30,146 nt of DNA, taken from contig JAQGDQ010001674.1 in assembly GCA_030141605.1 (NCBI GenBank), forward strand, positions 1 through 30,146, in the 5' to 3' direction. Of this stretch, positions 9,921 through 19,124 are shown piece after piece; positions within the stretch are counted from its first letter, which is position 1; each line of letters begins with the position of its first letter. A program made the position numbers and the translations under genes. The stretch is from Tubiluchus corallicola. Its lineage: Eukaryota > Priapulida > Priapulimorpha > Priapulimorphida > Tubiluchidae. The notes below the pieces were generated by a model. That model searched no databases, had not been told where the DNA came from, and saw only the letters and a list, made by a program, of their open reading frames with translations.

Positions 9921-10784
9921 AGACAAAATGTATATGCCGTGAGTTTAGCTACCTAGAAGATGGCACCACTGTGTTATGTATTATGTTTTATAAGAATACA
10001 AAATTAGCTGTAGCAACTAAGTGCAGACTTTGCAGAAGGGACACGCGTGCATTTTTATTTAAATACGTAATTAGTAACAATGTTTAAAGATTTTCTAATG
10101 AATTTTGTAAAACACTGTTCTTAAAAGTAAAAATGGGAACTTTTTCGCATTTTGACGAGATGTGTTGTTCTAAGGTGGTCTGATAATAAACGTTAGGCAA
10201 GTAAAAATTTTAACTATAAATAATTAAGTCTTTTAAATTCTACATCTAAATTCTATTTATTAATGAAGCTCTAAAATTTGATGTGCCTTTCTATTTGTAA
10301 AAATCAGACGGGTATCGCGTGGCATATTTACATATTCATGAGAAATATAAGAGTGAAGTTTAAAAGTTGTTAAGAGTTCAGTCTTCTTCTTTTACTACTC
10401 CTAAACGTCTGTTTTAGACACTGAACACTATCGTTTATTAGAGCACTCCACGGTTTCCAGTCTGCAGGTAAAATTTTCAAATCCTGTGAAGATTTAGGTA
10501 AAGGAGAGGATATGTCTCTCACTACGTTGGGTTTATTTAACTGTTTTCACTTAAACTGTTTGTGGTGTGCTAAAGGAAAGGATAAGTCTCTCACTATGTT
10601 GGGTTTATTTTACTGTTATCACTTAAACGTAGAAGAATATAACAAAGAAAATTTCAAAAAAAAACTTCCTATAAAGCATAAATTTAAAACCCGCTGCCTC
10701 TGAATAGAATCTTTCAGGCGTGGTGGTTGCCGCCATTCATTTGAAAATCATGACGTAACTGGGAGACTTCGTGACACTTCGTAA
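9921..10784. other. AT-rich non-coding DNA downstream of array A
   Basis: No coding signal was found. The stretch contains a two-copy tandem repeat with a 72-bp period at 10505-10650, listed separately. Possible polyadenylation-like AATAAA variants (for example ATAATAAACG near 10184) occur but are not distinctive in AT-rich DNA. Confidence 0.4.
10505..10650 (+). repeat. Two-copy tandem repeat, 72-bp period
   Basis: GTCTCTCACTACGTTGGGTT at 10514 recurs as GTCTCTCACTATGTTGGGTT at 10586, each followed by a similar stretch with ACTGTT and CACTTAAAC. An open frame across it (10512-10703) simply reflects this duplication. Confidence 0.75.
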
Positions 10785-11630
10785 CTGCACGCTGCTTAAA
10801 CTGAAGCTTTCCTAACATTCAAGCAAAAACGTTACAAAATCTGTTATCTAATGTTTTTGTAAAAACCTGTTACACTTTTGCTGAAGGTTGACAGTGCGCT
10901 ACTTTTAATCAGGACGTATGACGTCATTGGAGGAAGAAAGGCCATTGAAAATGGAAGCGTCCAAGCATGAAGTGATCGTGACTTTAAAGTGATTTTACTA
11001 ATTACACCAGGCGCTTATTACAGTTTTATTACTGGATCTTTCTAATACTTTTCACAAGCATTGAAAACAGCCTAAATTCCCAGAAGGCTTGACTTTTCCT
11101 TTAATTTTCATTATAATAAACTGTTTGGTGTTTGTACTGTAGTATATAAAAAATATTAGCTAACAATGTCATCGAAATATTTTTCATACAGTTTGCATGC
11201 TGGAATTCATCATGGATTGACAAGACCAACATAATCCTCATGGTTGTGGCACGACCGGATCCTTGCTTATTATTAAGAATAATCATTAAAGATGACTTAC
11301 TGAATTCCTCGTAATTACTGAATTACCTCAACATTCCTCGTTATGGTCACATTCAGATATAAAAACGTTGCACCTCAACAGCCTCGAGGTGTGTCAAACC
11401 AGCTAGCATCCAACCCAGGAGGATACCACCCATTCGCTGTCCATTCTCACTGTTACTTAACTTTAATTGCTAGCGCATACCGTGACCACTCGGTTATTGA
11501 TCCTCACCAAGTGTAGTTATGTATTATCAGCTTGGTTTCTGGGAACTGACGTAAGGTCTGGAGTACCAGACCAAAGGAAAATGAAACTTCGTTTTGGGCT
11601 GCTTGAAGTAGCTCTATAAAATCATTTACT
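10785..11630 (+). repeat. Segmental direct repeat, copy 1
   Basis: About 0.85 kb resembles 13135-13972 in the same orientation. Shared landmarks include AAGCATGAAGTGATCGTGAC, TCATCATGGATTGACAAGAC followed by CAACATAA, GTTGTGGCACGACCG, CCCAGGAGGA, and GCTGCTTGAAGTAGCTCTAT. Point differences and small indels separate the copies. Each copy carries a perfect CRE palindrome TGACGTCA (10919-10926 here). A minus-strand frame (11101-11286) is partly conserved between the copies, but no family is recognised. It could be an unclassified repeat element. Confidence 0.85.
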
Positions 11631-12454
11631 TCGCCGTGACTTTTTCTCGTTCTCGCATTTCATGTAATAAGTTTTTCGTCAGTTTTGTGTAGTGACGACA
11701 CAAAAGAATTACTCCGCATTCTAAATTTTTACGACAACACGGATCCTATGACAACAACAAAAGGTCCGATAATGAAGCGATAATTGAGGGAGTGTTCTAA
11801 ATGACATATTCACCAAAAACGGATTCCACGACAACAGTAATTAGCGTTATAAGTGACATATCGAGGCAGTTAGGAGGAAAACCTATGCAAGCAAGTAACC
11901 AAAACCTTTCTGTTCTTATTTGTTGTTCTTTTCGTTTTTTTATTCTTATTTAGTAAGTTGAAATTTTGCAAAATTCAATTTAGTTTGTTGCATGTTGTCT
12001 GTAACATCCTACTGAGACAGAAGTTGATTCTGTTGTAAGTTGTGTTTATAAAGGAGTTGCTTGACCAGCCATGAAGTTCGAAAGTCCAATAAATTCAACA
12101 ATTTCAAAAACGTTCAAAAAGTGTTCCAAAATTAATCAAAGAAAATTAGATGTGTCACGTGGTCAAGCTTCTGGACTTTTAGTAATAGTTAGTGATAGTA
12201 ATTGTTACTGTGCTAAAAATGCTTGAAAAATTACATTAAATCAAATAGCAACGCTCGTGTTCTTCATCAAAATCTAAGAAATTGTTTGGACAGCAGAATT
12301 TACACAGCCTGTTGCGCAGTTCACGGGAAGCGCAAAAGCCAACTATTTTGCGCATGCGTTGTGCACAACATTAGCAACGTTAGATCATCTATTCAGGTAC
12401 AGTGTTTAGAACTTACCTCCGTTCGCCTTCCCGGAAATCCTGTCTGCTTATCTA
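11631..12454. other. AT-rich non-coding DNA
   Basis: I see no domain, RNA gene or clear repeat. The frame at 12223-12483 has no recognisable similarity and runs into the CTAC microsatellite. Confidence 0.4.
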
Positions 12455-12845
12455 ATTACCTATCTACCTACTTACCTACCTAACCAACGATCCAATCCCA
12501 CCTATCTACCAACCAAGCAACTTGCCTACCTACTTACCTACCTACATTCCTACACACCCATCTACTTATGAAACTATCTAGTTACCTATCTGCCTACCTA
12601 CCTACCTACCTGCTTACCTACCTACCTACCTACCTACCTACCTACCTACCTACCTACCTACCTACCTACCTACCTACCTATCTACCTACCGACCTACCTA
12701 CATACATACATACATACATACTTACCTCTCTACCTACTTACCTACCTAGCTACCTACTTACCTACCTACCCACCTCTCTACCTACTCACCTATGCATCTA
12801 CATAACTGGCTCCCTCCCTTTCTACCCACCTGCATACCTATTAGG
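12455..12845 (+). repeat. CTAC tetranucleotide microsatellite, imperfect
   Basis: Long runs of CTAC/CTAT/CATA occur, with the purest stretch at about 12595-12700. The frame 12568-12852 that reads Tyr-Leu-Pro-Thr repeats is an artefact of the tetranucleotide. Confidence 0.95.
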
Positions 12846-13134
12846 CGTGTAGCTCAAGTTTAGCACTCACAGGCAGCGCCTTCTGCTAATGATAAACTGT
12901 TGTGGTAACACCGGCACCTATCTCATTAATCAAGAAAACTCTTTAATCTGAGACACTTAAATGGCTGAAGTGTCTTAATTATGTTCATATGAGCACATCC
13001 TGCAGGCGAAACTGCCTTTAACCAGTCTCCTACCCACTTACTAGCCAGGTCAGATGCTGTTTAACTTCAAAGCAAGCACACGCCGTGATGACTTAAGTGG
13101 CTGAAGTGTCTATTACTTAAATGGCTGAAGTGTC
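12846..13134. other. Short intergenic stretch with a threefold motif
   Basis: No gene is visible. The motif ACTTAAATGGCTGAAGTGTCT (or one base different) occurs near 12955, 13090 and 13116, so a small repeat was copied locally here. Confidence 0.5.
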
Positions 13135-13972
13135 TGTAAGCGCAGACTGCTTAAACTAACTAAAACGTCTACAGGTTAACTAATATTCACCAAACATTTT
13201 ACAAAATTAGCTATCTGTTCTTTTTGTAAAACCTTATTATGCTTTTGAAAACTGTTGATAGTGCACTACTGTTCTTCAGGGCAAGTGACGTCATTGAAAG
13301 AAAAATGGGCATTGAAAATGGGAGCGTCCAAGCATGAAGTGATCGTGACTTTAAAGTGACTTTACTAATTACACAGTTAGTATTACAGTTTTATTACTAA
13401 ATCTTTCTAACACTTTTCACGAACATTGAAAACAGCCTAACGTCCCAGAAGGCTTGAGCTTTCCTTTAATTTTCTTTATAATGAACTGTTTGCTATTCAT
13501 ACTGTAGTATATATAAAAATATGAGCTAACAATGTCATCGAAACATTTTTCATACAGTTTGCGTGCTGGAATTCATCATGGATTGACAAGACCAACATAA
13601 ACCTCATGGTTGTGGCACGACCGTAACCTTGCTTATTATGGAGGATAATCATCAAAGATGACTTACTGGATGACATTCCTCGTAATGGCCACATTCAGAT
13701 ATAACCACATCGTACCTCATCACAGTCTCGCGGTGTATCAAACTTGCTAGCATTCAACCCAGGAGGACACCACCCATTCGCTGTCCATTCTCACTGTTGC
13801 TTAATTTTAATTGCTAACACATACAGTGACCACTCGGTTATTAACCTCACCATGTGTAGTTATGTATTACCAGCTTGGTTTTTGGGAACTGACGTAAAGG
13901 TCTGGAGTACCAGACTAAAGGAAATGAAAATTGTTCGTTTTGGGCTGCTCGAAGTAGCTCTATAAAGCCATT
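13135..13972 (+). repeat. Segmental direct repeat, copy 2
   Basis: This is the second copy of the segment at 10785-11630, about 2.35 kb further along, with the same landmarks and a perfect TGACGTCA at 13286-13293. The minus-strand frame 13497-13694 matches the one in copy 1 over about 45 residues (it includes SIHDEFQHANCMKN). Shared ancestry explains this without assuming a protein. Confidence 0.85.
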
Positions 13973-14911
13973 TAGTTCAACTTATCGAGACCTTTCTCAT
14001 GAGTTATACAGGAATACCAGTTTTCTCTCGCATAATTGGTAATCACTGATTGATCCTTGTAGATATAGATACTCACCTTCACGTTCACCTGGGATTTACA
14101 CTAAGTAATAAGTGTGCTAAAACAGGTAGGGCCTGCACGAGATAACACTAACATTTAACATATTGCGTCCAAAGCATAGGTAACCAACTGTTTCATTTAC
14201 GACTTATTATGACAGGTGTTTGTCATTAAATCTCAGGTAATTTTTGGTAAATTACCATGTACTACGTCTGCTTAAAGATCCCCTTAAATAGTTGGCTGGC
14301 CTATTAACAAAGTTCGAAGAGACAATTCAACAAGGGGATTCAGAAGAGTCATACAATCCACTGCCAGGTTGTCATGCACAACAAAAGTAACCATTCTACT
14401 GGTGTTTGCTACAAAAAATTACCGAGTTTCCTAAGTGGTTACTTTTTTATCTCATTACTGCACATTAAGGGTAAACATCAAGCATTCGAGTTCGCTATTC
14501 TACTGGTATTTGCTAAAAGAAATTATTGAGTTTACTAAAGGTTACTTTTTTATCTCTTTAGTAGACATTAGGGGTAAACATCAGACATTCGAAGTGGATA
14601 AACGTCAAACAGCAGTGCAAATTTACCCAGATAATATTAGAGCAGAGCATTAGAAACGAAACCGAAGTTTTTCTCTTTCTGTTTAAAAAATATTTCTAGG
14701 AAAAATATTACCTGGGAAATTACAGGTGTAAACAGCTGCACAGCAGTAACCCTTAAAGTTGAACTAACTGTTGAAAACAGCAAATCCTTCCACTATTGCA
14801 CTGCTACTAAACAAGTTGCATGCAGTCAAATTTACTTAGAAGCGATTGCTAACAGGTAAGTCGTTATTAGATTATCTGCAAATTCGCTTGCTGAGTTTTA
14901 CAATATTCAAA
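13973..14911. other. Non-coding DNA with a small tandem repeat
   Basis: No gene was recognised. The only structure seen is the 104-bp tandem repeat at 14393-14600. The open frame 14435-14653 spans that repeat and has no domain. Confidence 0.4.
14393..14600 (+). repeat. Two-copy tandem repeat, 104-bp period
   Basis: ATTCTACTGGTGTTTGCT at 14393 recurs as ATTCTACTGGTATTTGCT at 14497. Both are followed by similar runs containing GGTTACTTTTTTATCTC and GGGTAAACATCA. Confidence 0.8.
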
Positions 14912-15369
14912 ATGGCGACATTCAGTTGAAATAGCGCAAACATCGGCTGAAATCCTGGATGCAAAGCAAGATTGGAGCCAATGGTTTAAACATGTGTGCA
15001 GCAGTGGCGACTCTAATGACGTGTGTGATGTAACATTTCATCTGGGGAAAACTCTTTTTAACTCTAACTGGTATATTCTTAGTTTGAGGAGTAAGGTTTT
15101 CAAAAAATGTTTTATAGACCTACGCGTCATGAGCTTGATGATGAAATAGAAATAACAGATGTAGATCCAAGCAAATTTTTCTTACTTCTAGAGTATATTT
15201 GTGCTAGTCATGCAAACTCATTGGTGAAACTGTACTTGCTTCATTGTATACTGCTAAAAGTATAGAACTCGTGGACTTGAAGATCTTGCCAAGTACTTCC
15301 TGAAATCCAACGTTACTCAAGATGTTTGCACTATTTTAACAACGGCTTTATTTCATGATGAGAAATAGT
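14912..15369 (+). pseudogene. BTB/POZ domain pseudogene (BTBD-like)
   Basis: BTB domains are protein-interaction folds, often in cullin-3 adaptors. Three different frames in succession give pieces of one BTB fold. The first, from about 14949, reads DVCDVTFHLGKTLFNSN and WYILSLRSKVFKK. After a shift near 15101-15110 comes HELDDEIEITDVDPSKFF with LLEYIC. After another near 15225 comes VLASLYTAKSIELVDL. A third shift near 15280 gives EDLAKYFLKSNVTQDVCTIL, ending at the stop at 15367-15369. An ATG at 14912 may be the old start, with one early shift or stop. The order of motifs matches BTBD3/6-type BTB domains. No introns are apparent, so it may be a processed copy or come from an intronless gene. 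It is clearly not translatable. Confidence 0.8.
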
Positions 15370-15704
15370 CTTGTTCCATAAGCCACGTTTCTGTAAGTGC
15401 AGTTACTTGAGTAGGGGGTCTGAAGACCTTAATGTTGCCTTCACTGAATCTGCCGGGTTGTTTATATAATAACTGAATTTTGTTTCATTCAAATTCGAAC
15501 TCGTCACATTTTCGATTTGGCTGTGGTCCAATTTCAGCTCAACTTACACCATTCAGCTCAACTTAAAGACCGACAATTAACTGACCCGATTTTTTTACTC
15601 CATGTAACACAAGTGGAATGCATGGCAGCTGCAAAACACAACCAATTAAGACAATGTAAGGCAAAAGAAATTTAGGTTGTTGATTACTCTACACAGAAAA
15701 GTTT
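15370..15704. other. Non-coding gap between BTB pseudogene and Polinton remnant
   Basis: Nothing is recognisable. A short near-repeat (TTCAGCTCAACTTA, near 15533 and 15552) is the only structure seen. Confidence 0.4.
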
Positions 15705-16440
15705 TTAAAGTGTTTTCATGGCGCTCTTTTTAAAGTTAACATTTGAAAACACTTCGATGATGCGACTCCTCTTGACTTTGCGATAGTAGATGCGGCGAAA
15801 TTCGTACATCATGGTGTCTCCGTGCTCTCTCTCGATGGTGACGGTACGCAGAAGAGGCACCGAAGTGTGGGCCACGGGCGAATGTTCTATGTAATCCAGA
15901 TATATGAACAGGTTCTGTTGGCTGCAATTTACCTTGCAGTGGTGGGATGACTCCTATTCGCCTCGCATCAGCACCTTTTCCCCGTGTGCCAGAAACTCAT
16001 CATGTCTGGGATCGGCTTGCACAAGAACAGAGTGGAAAGTTCTCTCTCCACCTTTCAGTGAGAGTGTCTGAAGGTGGGATGAAAACTCATTTTGAAAAAT
16101 TTCCTGGGCAACTGTTTGCACACGTAGCGCATCAACTGTTCGGCGTCGCTGTAAGGACTGTTGGGCAGCTCTATGTGCTTGTAACTCTTGGAGTGCGAGC
16201 GAGAATTGCTCGCCACCGGCAACCTGACGTCCTGTTCATGGGTCATGAAGGCCACAGAAGCATTGCACTCGAACATGTAAAAAGAAGCGAGGATAGACTA
16301 TTTTCGTCAGACCCGCTTCCCACTCTAAATCCAGTTCCGATGCGTAAAGCAGCTGCACTCGGAAGCTGCCAGGTCTGTCATCCAGATGCTGTTCGGGCAA
16401 GGCGTTGGAAACCAGCAGCATGTAAAAGCCGGCGGGCCGG
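15705..16440 (-). pseudogene. Polinton minor capsid (penton-like) protein, broken
   Basis: This is a remnant of the Polinton minor jelly-roll capsid protein. It begins directly after the integrase stop. The first frame (16440 to about 16290) carries SFRVQL and LEWEAGLTKIVYPR, typical of the family's N-terminal strand region. The next frame, about 16290-16055, includes FECNASVAF and PYSDAEQLMRYV. A third frame, from about 16080, carries VPLLRTVTIEREHGDT and then FRRIYYRKVK, the conserved C-terminal core. It has an in-frame TAG at 15956-15954 and its terminal stop at 15707-15705. There are therefore at least two frame changes and one internal stop. The C-terminal end is also shorter than usual. 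Assignment rests on motif recognition. Confidence 0.72.
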
Positions 16441-17450
16441 TCATGGCTTTACGAAATCTTCCACACTTATCCAGCTGGCGGACTCCTTCAGATAACGCAG
16501 GAACTTCACCAAGAAACGCTTATGTATTTCCCTGCCCTTGGTGCGGAGAACCCTCTCCACCCAGTAGATGTCGTCGGACTTTACAACCTTCTGCAATTCC
16601 TCCCGGTAGAATATGCCGCGAACCGGTTCATCCTCGTGATTCGTCAGGCGGCCAGGCTTCAGAACCGTCTTCGGATGTGAACAATTCTTTGGTCCAGTTG
16701 GGCAGACAGGATTTTTCGAAACGACTTTTGACCTTGGAAATGTGCACCAAATCTCCCACCCGCAATTTGTTCCTCCCGGCTTTTCTCCTCCTCCCACCGT
16801 ACAATTTTCTCCACAGAAGCATCCGTTTTTGCGCGTTCACCTGGCGAGGAACCATGCCTATGCTGCAGTGCATGGCGCCGTTGTAACCGTGCACCAGATC
16901 TTGGAGAAAATCTATCCATCTGAGCTTGTTGCAAGCTGTGAAAACTTTGAAACATCTGGATTTTAGTGTTCTGTAGAGCCGTTCCACCATGGACGCCTTG
17001 TAGGCGCTTTCGGTGGTGAAAAAATACATGCCATATTCTGTCAGGAGTTTTTGCACGTGTGCATTTTGAAATTCTCTACCCTTGCCTGTGTGTAACTTGT
17101 GCGGCACATGCCCTTCAGTCTCGAATATGGAGCACAGGGCCCACACTGTTTTGCTTCCGCCCTTGTCCTTCACCGTTCTCGCCCAGGTGTAGCGACTGAA
17201 ACAGTCAACCACCGTCAGCATGTGCTTGTAGCCATCGTTGTACTTGAAGAGGGCATCCATTATTACTAAATCTGCTTGCCATTTGTAATCGACTCCCCGC
17301 GTCAAAGTCTGGTGGGTGGGGTATCCTCGCTGTCTGGCACCCCTGTGAAGGGTGTAAGTGGGCTGGGCGCTCAACCACTCACACACTCGACGACCTGAGT
17401 GATCGCTGGCATGCTCAAGAGCATGCGCCTTTCCGTAGCCGGCCTATGCT
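16441..17450 (-). pseudogene. Polinton-type integrase (rve fold) with chromodomain, broken
   Basis: An RNase H-fold integrase of the type that inserts Polintons. An open segment from about 17450, just after a TAG, contains TYTLHRGARQ, then KWQADLVIMDAL with the first catalytic Asp, then YKHMLTVVDCFSRY, GKGREFQNAH and KASMVERLYRTLKSR with the catalytic Glu. The second catalytic Asp is replaced by Gly (HTGKGREF), so the enzyme would be inactive even without other damage. After the core comes VGDLVHISK. The frame then shifts near 16650-16680, and the C-terminal chromodomain-like tail continues in another frame (RGIFYREELQKVVKSDD, then RFLVKFLRYL) to the stop at 16441. The N-terminal zinc-binding region is missing upstream. 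Confidence 0.85.
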
Positions 17451-17705
17451 ACGTGATGGTGCAAGTCGTAGTAAATCCTAGAATTACGTCGTCTCCAACC
17501 TCGCTCATCGGCTCGTTGGGGAGACCGTCGTCGTCGTCGCCAGCATGCCGGGAGTGACCAGTCTCAACCTGCAAATAATAACGATGATAATGACGATTTC
17601 CAAACCCTAACCCTAGCTTCCAATCCTAACCCTAATCCTAACCCCAACCCTAACTCTAGCTGCTAACTCGGACAATGGTAGCAACACCATCTGAGAACAC
17701 ATTTT
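17451..17705. other. Spacer inside the Polinton remnant
   Basis: No certain gene is present. On the minus strand around 17475-17545 a short frame reads DDDDGLPNEPMSEVGDD, which I cannot place. The telomere-like block is listed separately. Confidence 0.35.
17603..17659 (-). repeat. Interstitial telomere-like repeats (CCCTAA orientation)
   Basis: About nine CCCTAA-type units (CCCTAACCCTAGC, CCTAACCCTAATCCTAACCC) in mild disarray. The orientation is opposite to the block at 190-262. Confidence 0.75.
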
Positions 17706-18122
17706 CTATTTCTTATTTTTATTGCGAAAGGTCTTCATTGTTCTAGCTGCGGATACAGCAGCCGAAGTGGCACCAAATATACCTGCCAAGATGGGTATGA
17801 TTGGAAATATTCCACCTTTTTGCATCAGCACGCATCTTCTAGCCTGCAATGGGTCGAGCTAATCTTGCGATGTCCTTTCTACACTTTTATCTGTTTCGGT
17901 TTTAACTTCACGTTTCCGCATAGTATGATAAGAGCACTTTTTGCTATAAAAATTTGCCACATCTCCATCTGCCCATGTTAACAAATCTCTCCCCTGGTGG
18001 GAACTGGCGCGAGCCAACGGCCAGAGAAATGGTTTGTATCGTCTAATGCGACCCGGTGTCATTCTGACTCCAGCGCAAGTGGTGTTGATGAGGAAACCTT
18101 CAAATGGTATGGTGGCTTGCAC
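17706..18122 (-). pseudogene. Polinton pX-like small basic protein, broken
   Basis: The gene follows the ATPase remnant directly. The upstream frame contains RRYKPFLWPLARASSHQGRD followed by LLTWADGDV, resembling the small basic virion-type protein commonly encoded beside the Polinton ATPase. A TAG at 17861-17859 interrupts it. The same frame continues with ARRCVLMQKGGIFPIIP, a hydrophobic stretch rich in Ala/Ile/Gly, and a basic tail ending at 17708-17706. The Lys-Gly-Gly followed by a hydrophobic segment is typical of the C-terminal part of these pX/pVI-like proteins. The family is poorly characterised, so the name is provisional. Context supports it strongly. Confidence 0.6.
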
Positions 18123-18164
18123 ACCGGGAATTTGCTGATCTCATTTTTGGGACAGGAAGATCAT

Positions 18165-18536
18165 TTATGGTGCTTCGTGTGGAAATATGGTGCTTCTTAT
18201 GCGAATGGCATCATCCGTTTCCTGTCGCAAATCGAAAAGCAGGTAAAAAAATGGCCCTGACGTTGTGCATTCGAATGCATCCACAAAAGATTTCGTTTTC
18301 CCCAGATACATTTGCCTACTCAACATTTCCACCTGCATCTTGTCACGCAGATTTTTGAACAAAACCAGGTAGTGCATGTTTAGACTGCGAGTGCGCGATT
18401 CTTTACTCTGCTGAAAAAGATTTTGCGTGATGAAGACCACAAAACATGGCTTGTGGTGTGCTAGCTTCGTGAACATGTCTGTCATCTGTTTCCAGCAGGC
18501 CAGTTCGGTCATTATGTCTGTGAAAGTTGTAACTGA
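18165..18536 (-). pseudogene. Polinton packaging ATPase (FtsK/A32-type), C-terminal fragment
   Basis: This ATPase family pumps DNA into capsids in viruses and is a hallmark of Polintons. The readable part holds TDMFTKLAHHKPCFVVFITQ, then QNLFQQSKESRTRSLNMHY, then VLFKNLRDKMQVEMLSRQMY and DLRQETDDAIRIRS with FPHEAP. This is the C-terminal half, after the Walker B position. The residues expected to be the Walker B Asp pair read FTDIMTE, so the motif looks damaged. An in-frame TAA lies at 18539-18537 and the Walker A half is absent upstream. After FPHEAP a TAA replaces a sense codon and the frame continues for a few residues (MIFLSQK). It is non-functional. Confidence 0.85.
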
Positions 18537-18599
18537 TTAACGGTTTTTCCCAGAAATGGAACCTAGAAAATACCATCCTCGAACTCTTCAAACGTCACA

Positions 18600-19124
18600 G
18601 TCAGACACTTGCAGCACCTGCAGTAGTACGAACCGACACCGCTAGTGCTAAAGTTCCCTCCAGACTGATGCTACCTGCAATTTATCTTGAACTCTTAAAG
18701 TCAACGTGTTGTTTTATTGAAGTATTTTGCGAAGTAGATCTTTTTCACAAATTAACTTGTAAATGTGGACAGATCGTTTTCCACACTGGAAGCGTAATAA
18801 TGATGGAGGAGCAGAGTTGGGAGCTTTCTTGCACGCTTTTGATAAATATAATGATTTCGCATACGAGAAGTTTGTTTGCCTGCTTAACGAATGCCACATG
18901 TAACTGCAGAATTAATTATTTCGTATCGCATAAACGAGTATATAATTGTATAATGAAATGTAGAGAATTTTAATAATTATTTTGTATTACGTAAGTGAAT
19001 GGAGAAATGCATAATCAAATGTGTAGAAACGTTCAGTTGTAGAAATCATTTGAATACATGAACAATAAATATTTATGAAAATGTGATTTTTGATGCTTGG
19101 AGAAGTATTTCAAACACTCTCTCT
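18600..19124. other. AT-rich non-coding DNA
   Basis: No domain is seen. Two loosely similar stretches near 18905 and 18972 (AATTATTTCGTATCGCATAA versus AATTATTTTGTATTACGTAA) suggest an old tandem duplication of about 65 bp. Confidence 0.4.

Larger units (their letters stand above)
15705..18545 (-). mobile_element. Decayed Polinton/Maverick element (partial)
   Basis: Four gene remnants lie on one strand in the order packaging ATPase, pX-like small protein, integrase with chromodomain, and minor capsid protein. This set is diagnostic of Polintons, the large virus-like DNA transposons of eukaryotes. Every gene carries stops or frameshifts. I see no protein-primed DNA polymerase, adenovirus-type protease or major capsid gene, and no terminal inverted repeats, so only about 2.8 kb of an element normally 15-20 kb long remains. 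An interstitial telomere-like block sits between the integrase and pX-like remnants. Confidence 0.85.

Noticed and set aside
11101-11286. Conserved small protein on the minus strand, shared with 13497-13694
   Set aside because: Similarity is fully explained by the segmental duplication and there is no known family. Kept only as an observation.
12568-12852. Frame encoding repeated Tyr-Leu-Pro-Thr
   Set aside because: A tetranucleotide CTAC repeat translated in one frame; low complexity only.
15947-16886. Plus-strand frames over the Polinton region (15947-16495, 16386-16886)
   Set aside because: Recognisable protein motifs are all on the minus strand; these are shadows of the integrase and minor capsid remnants.
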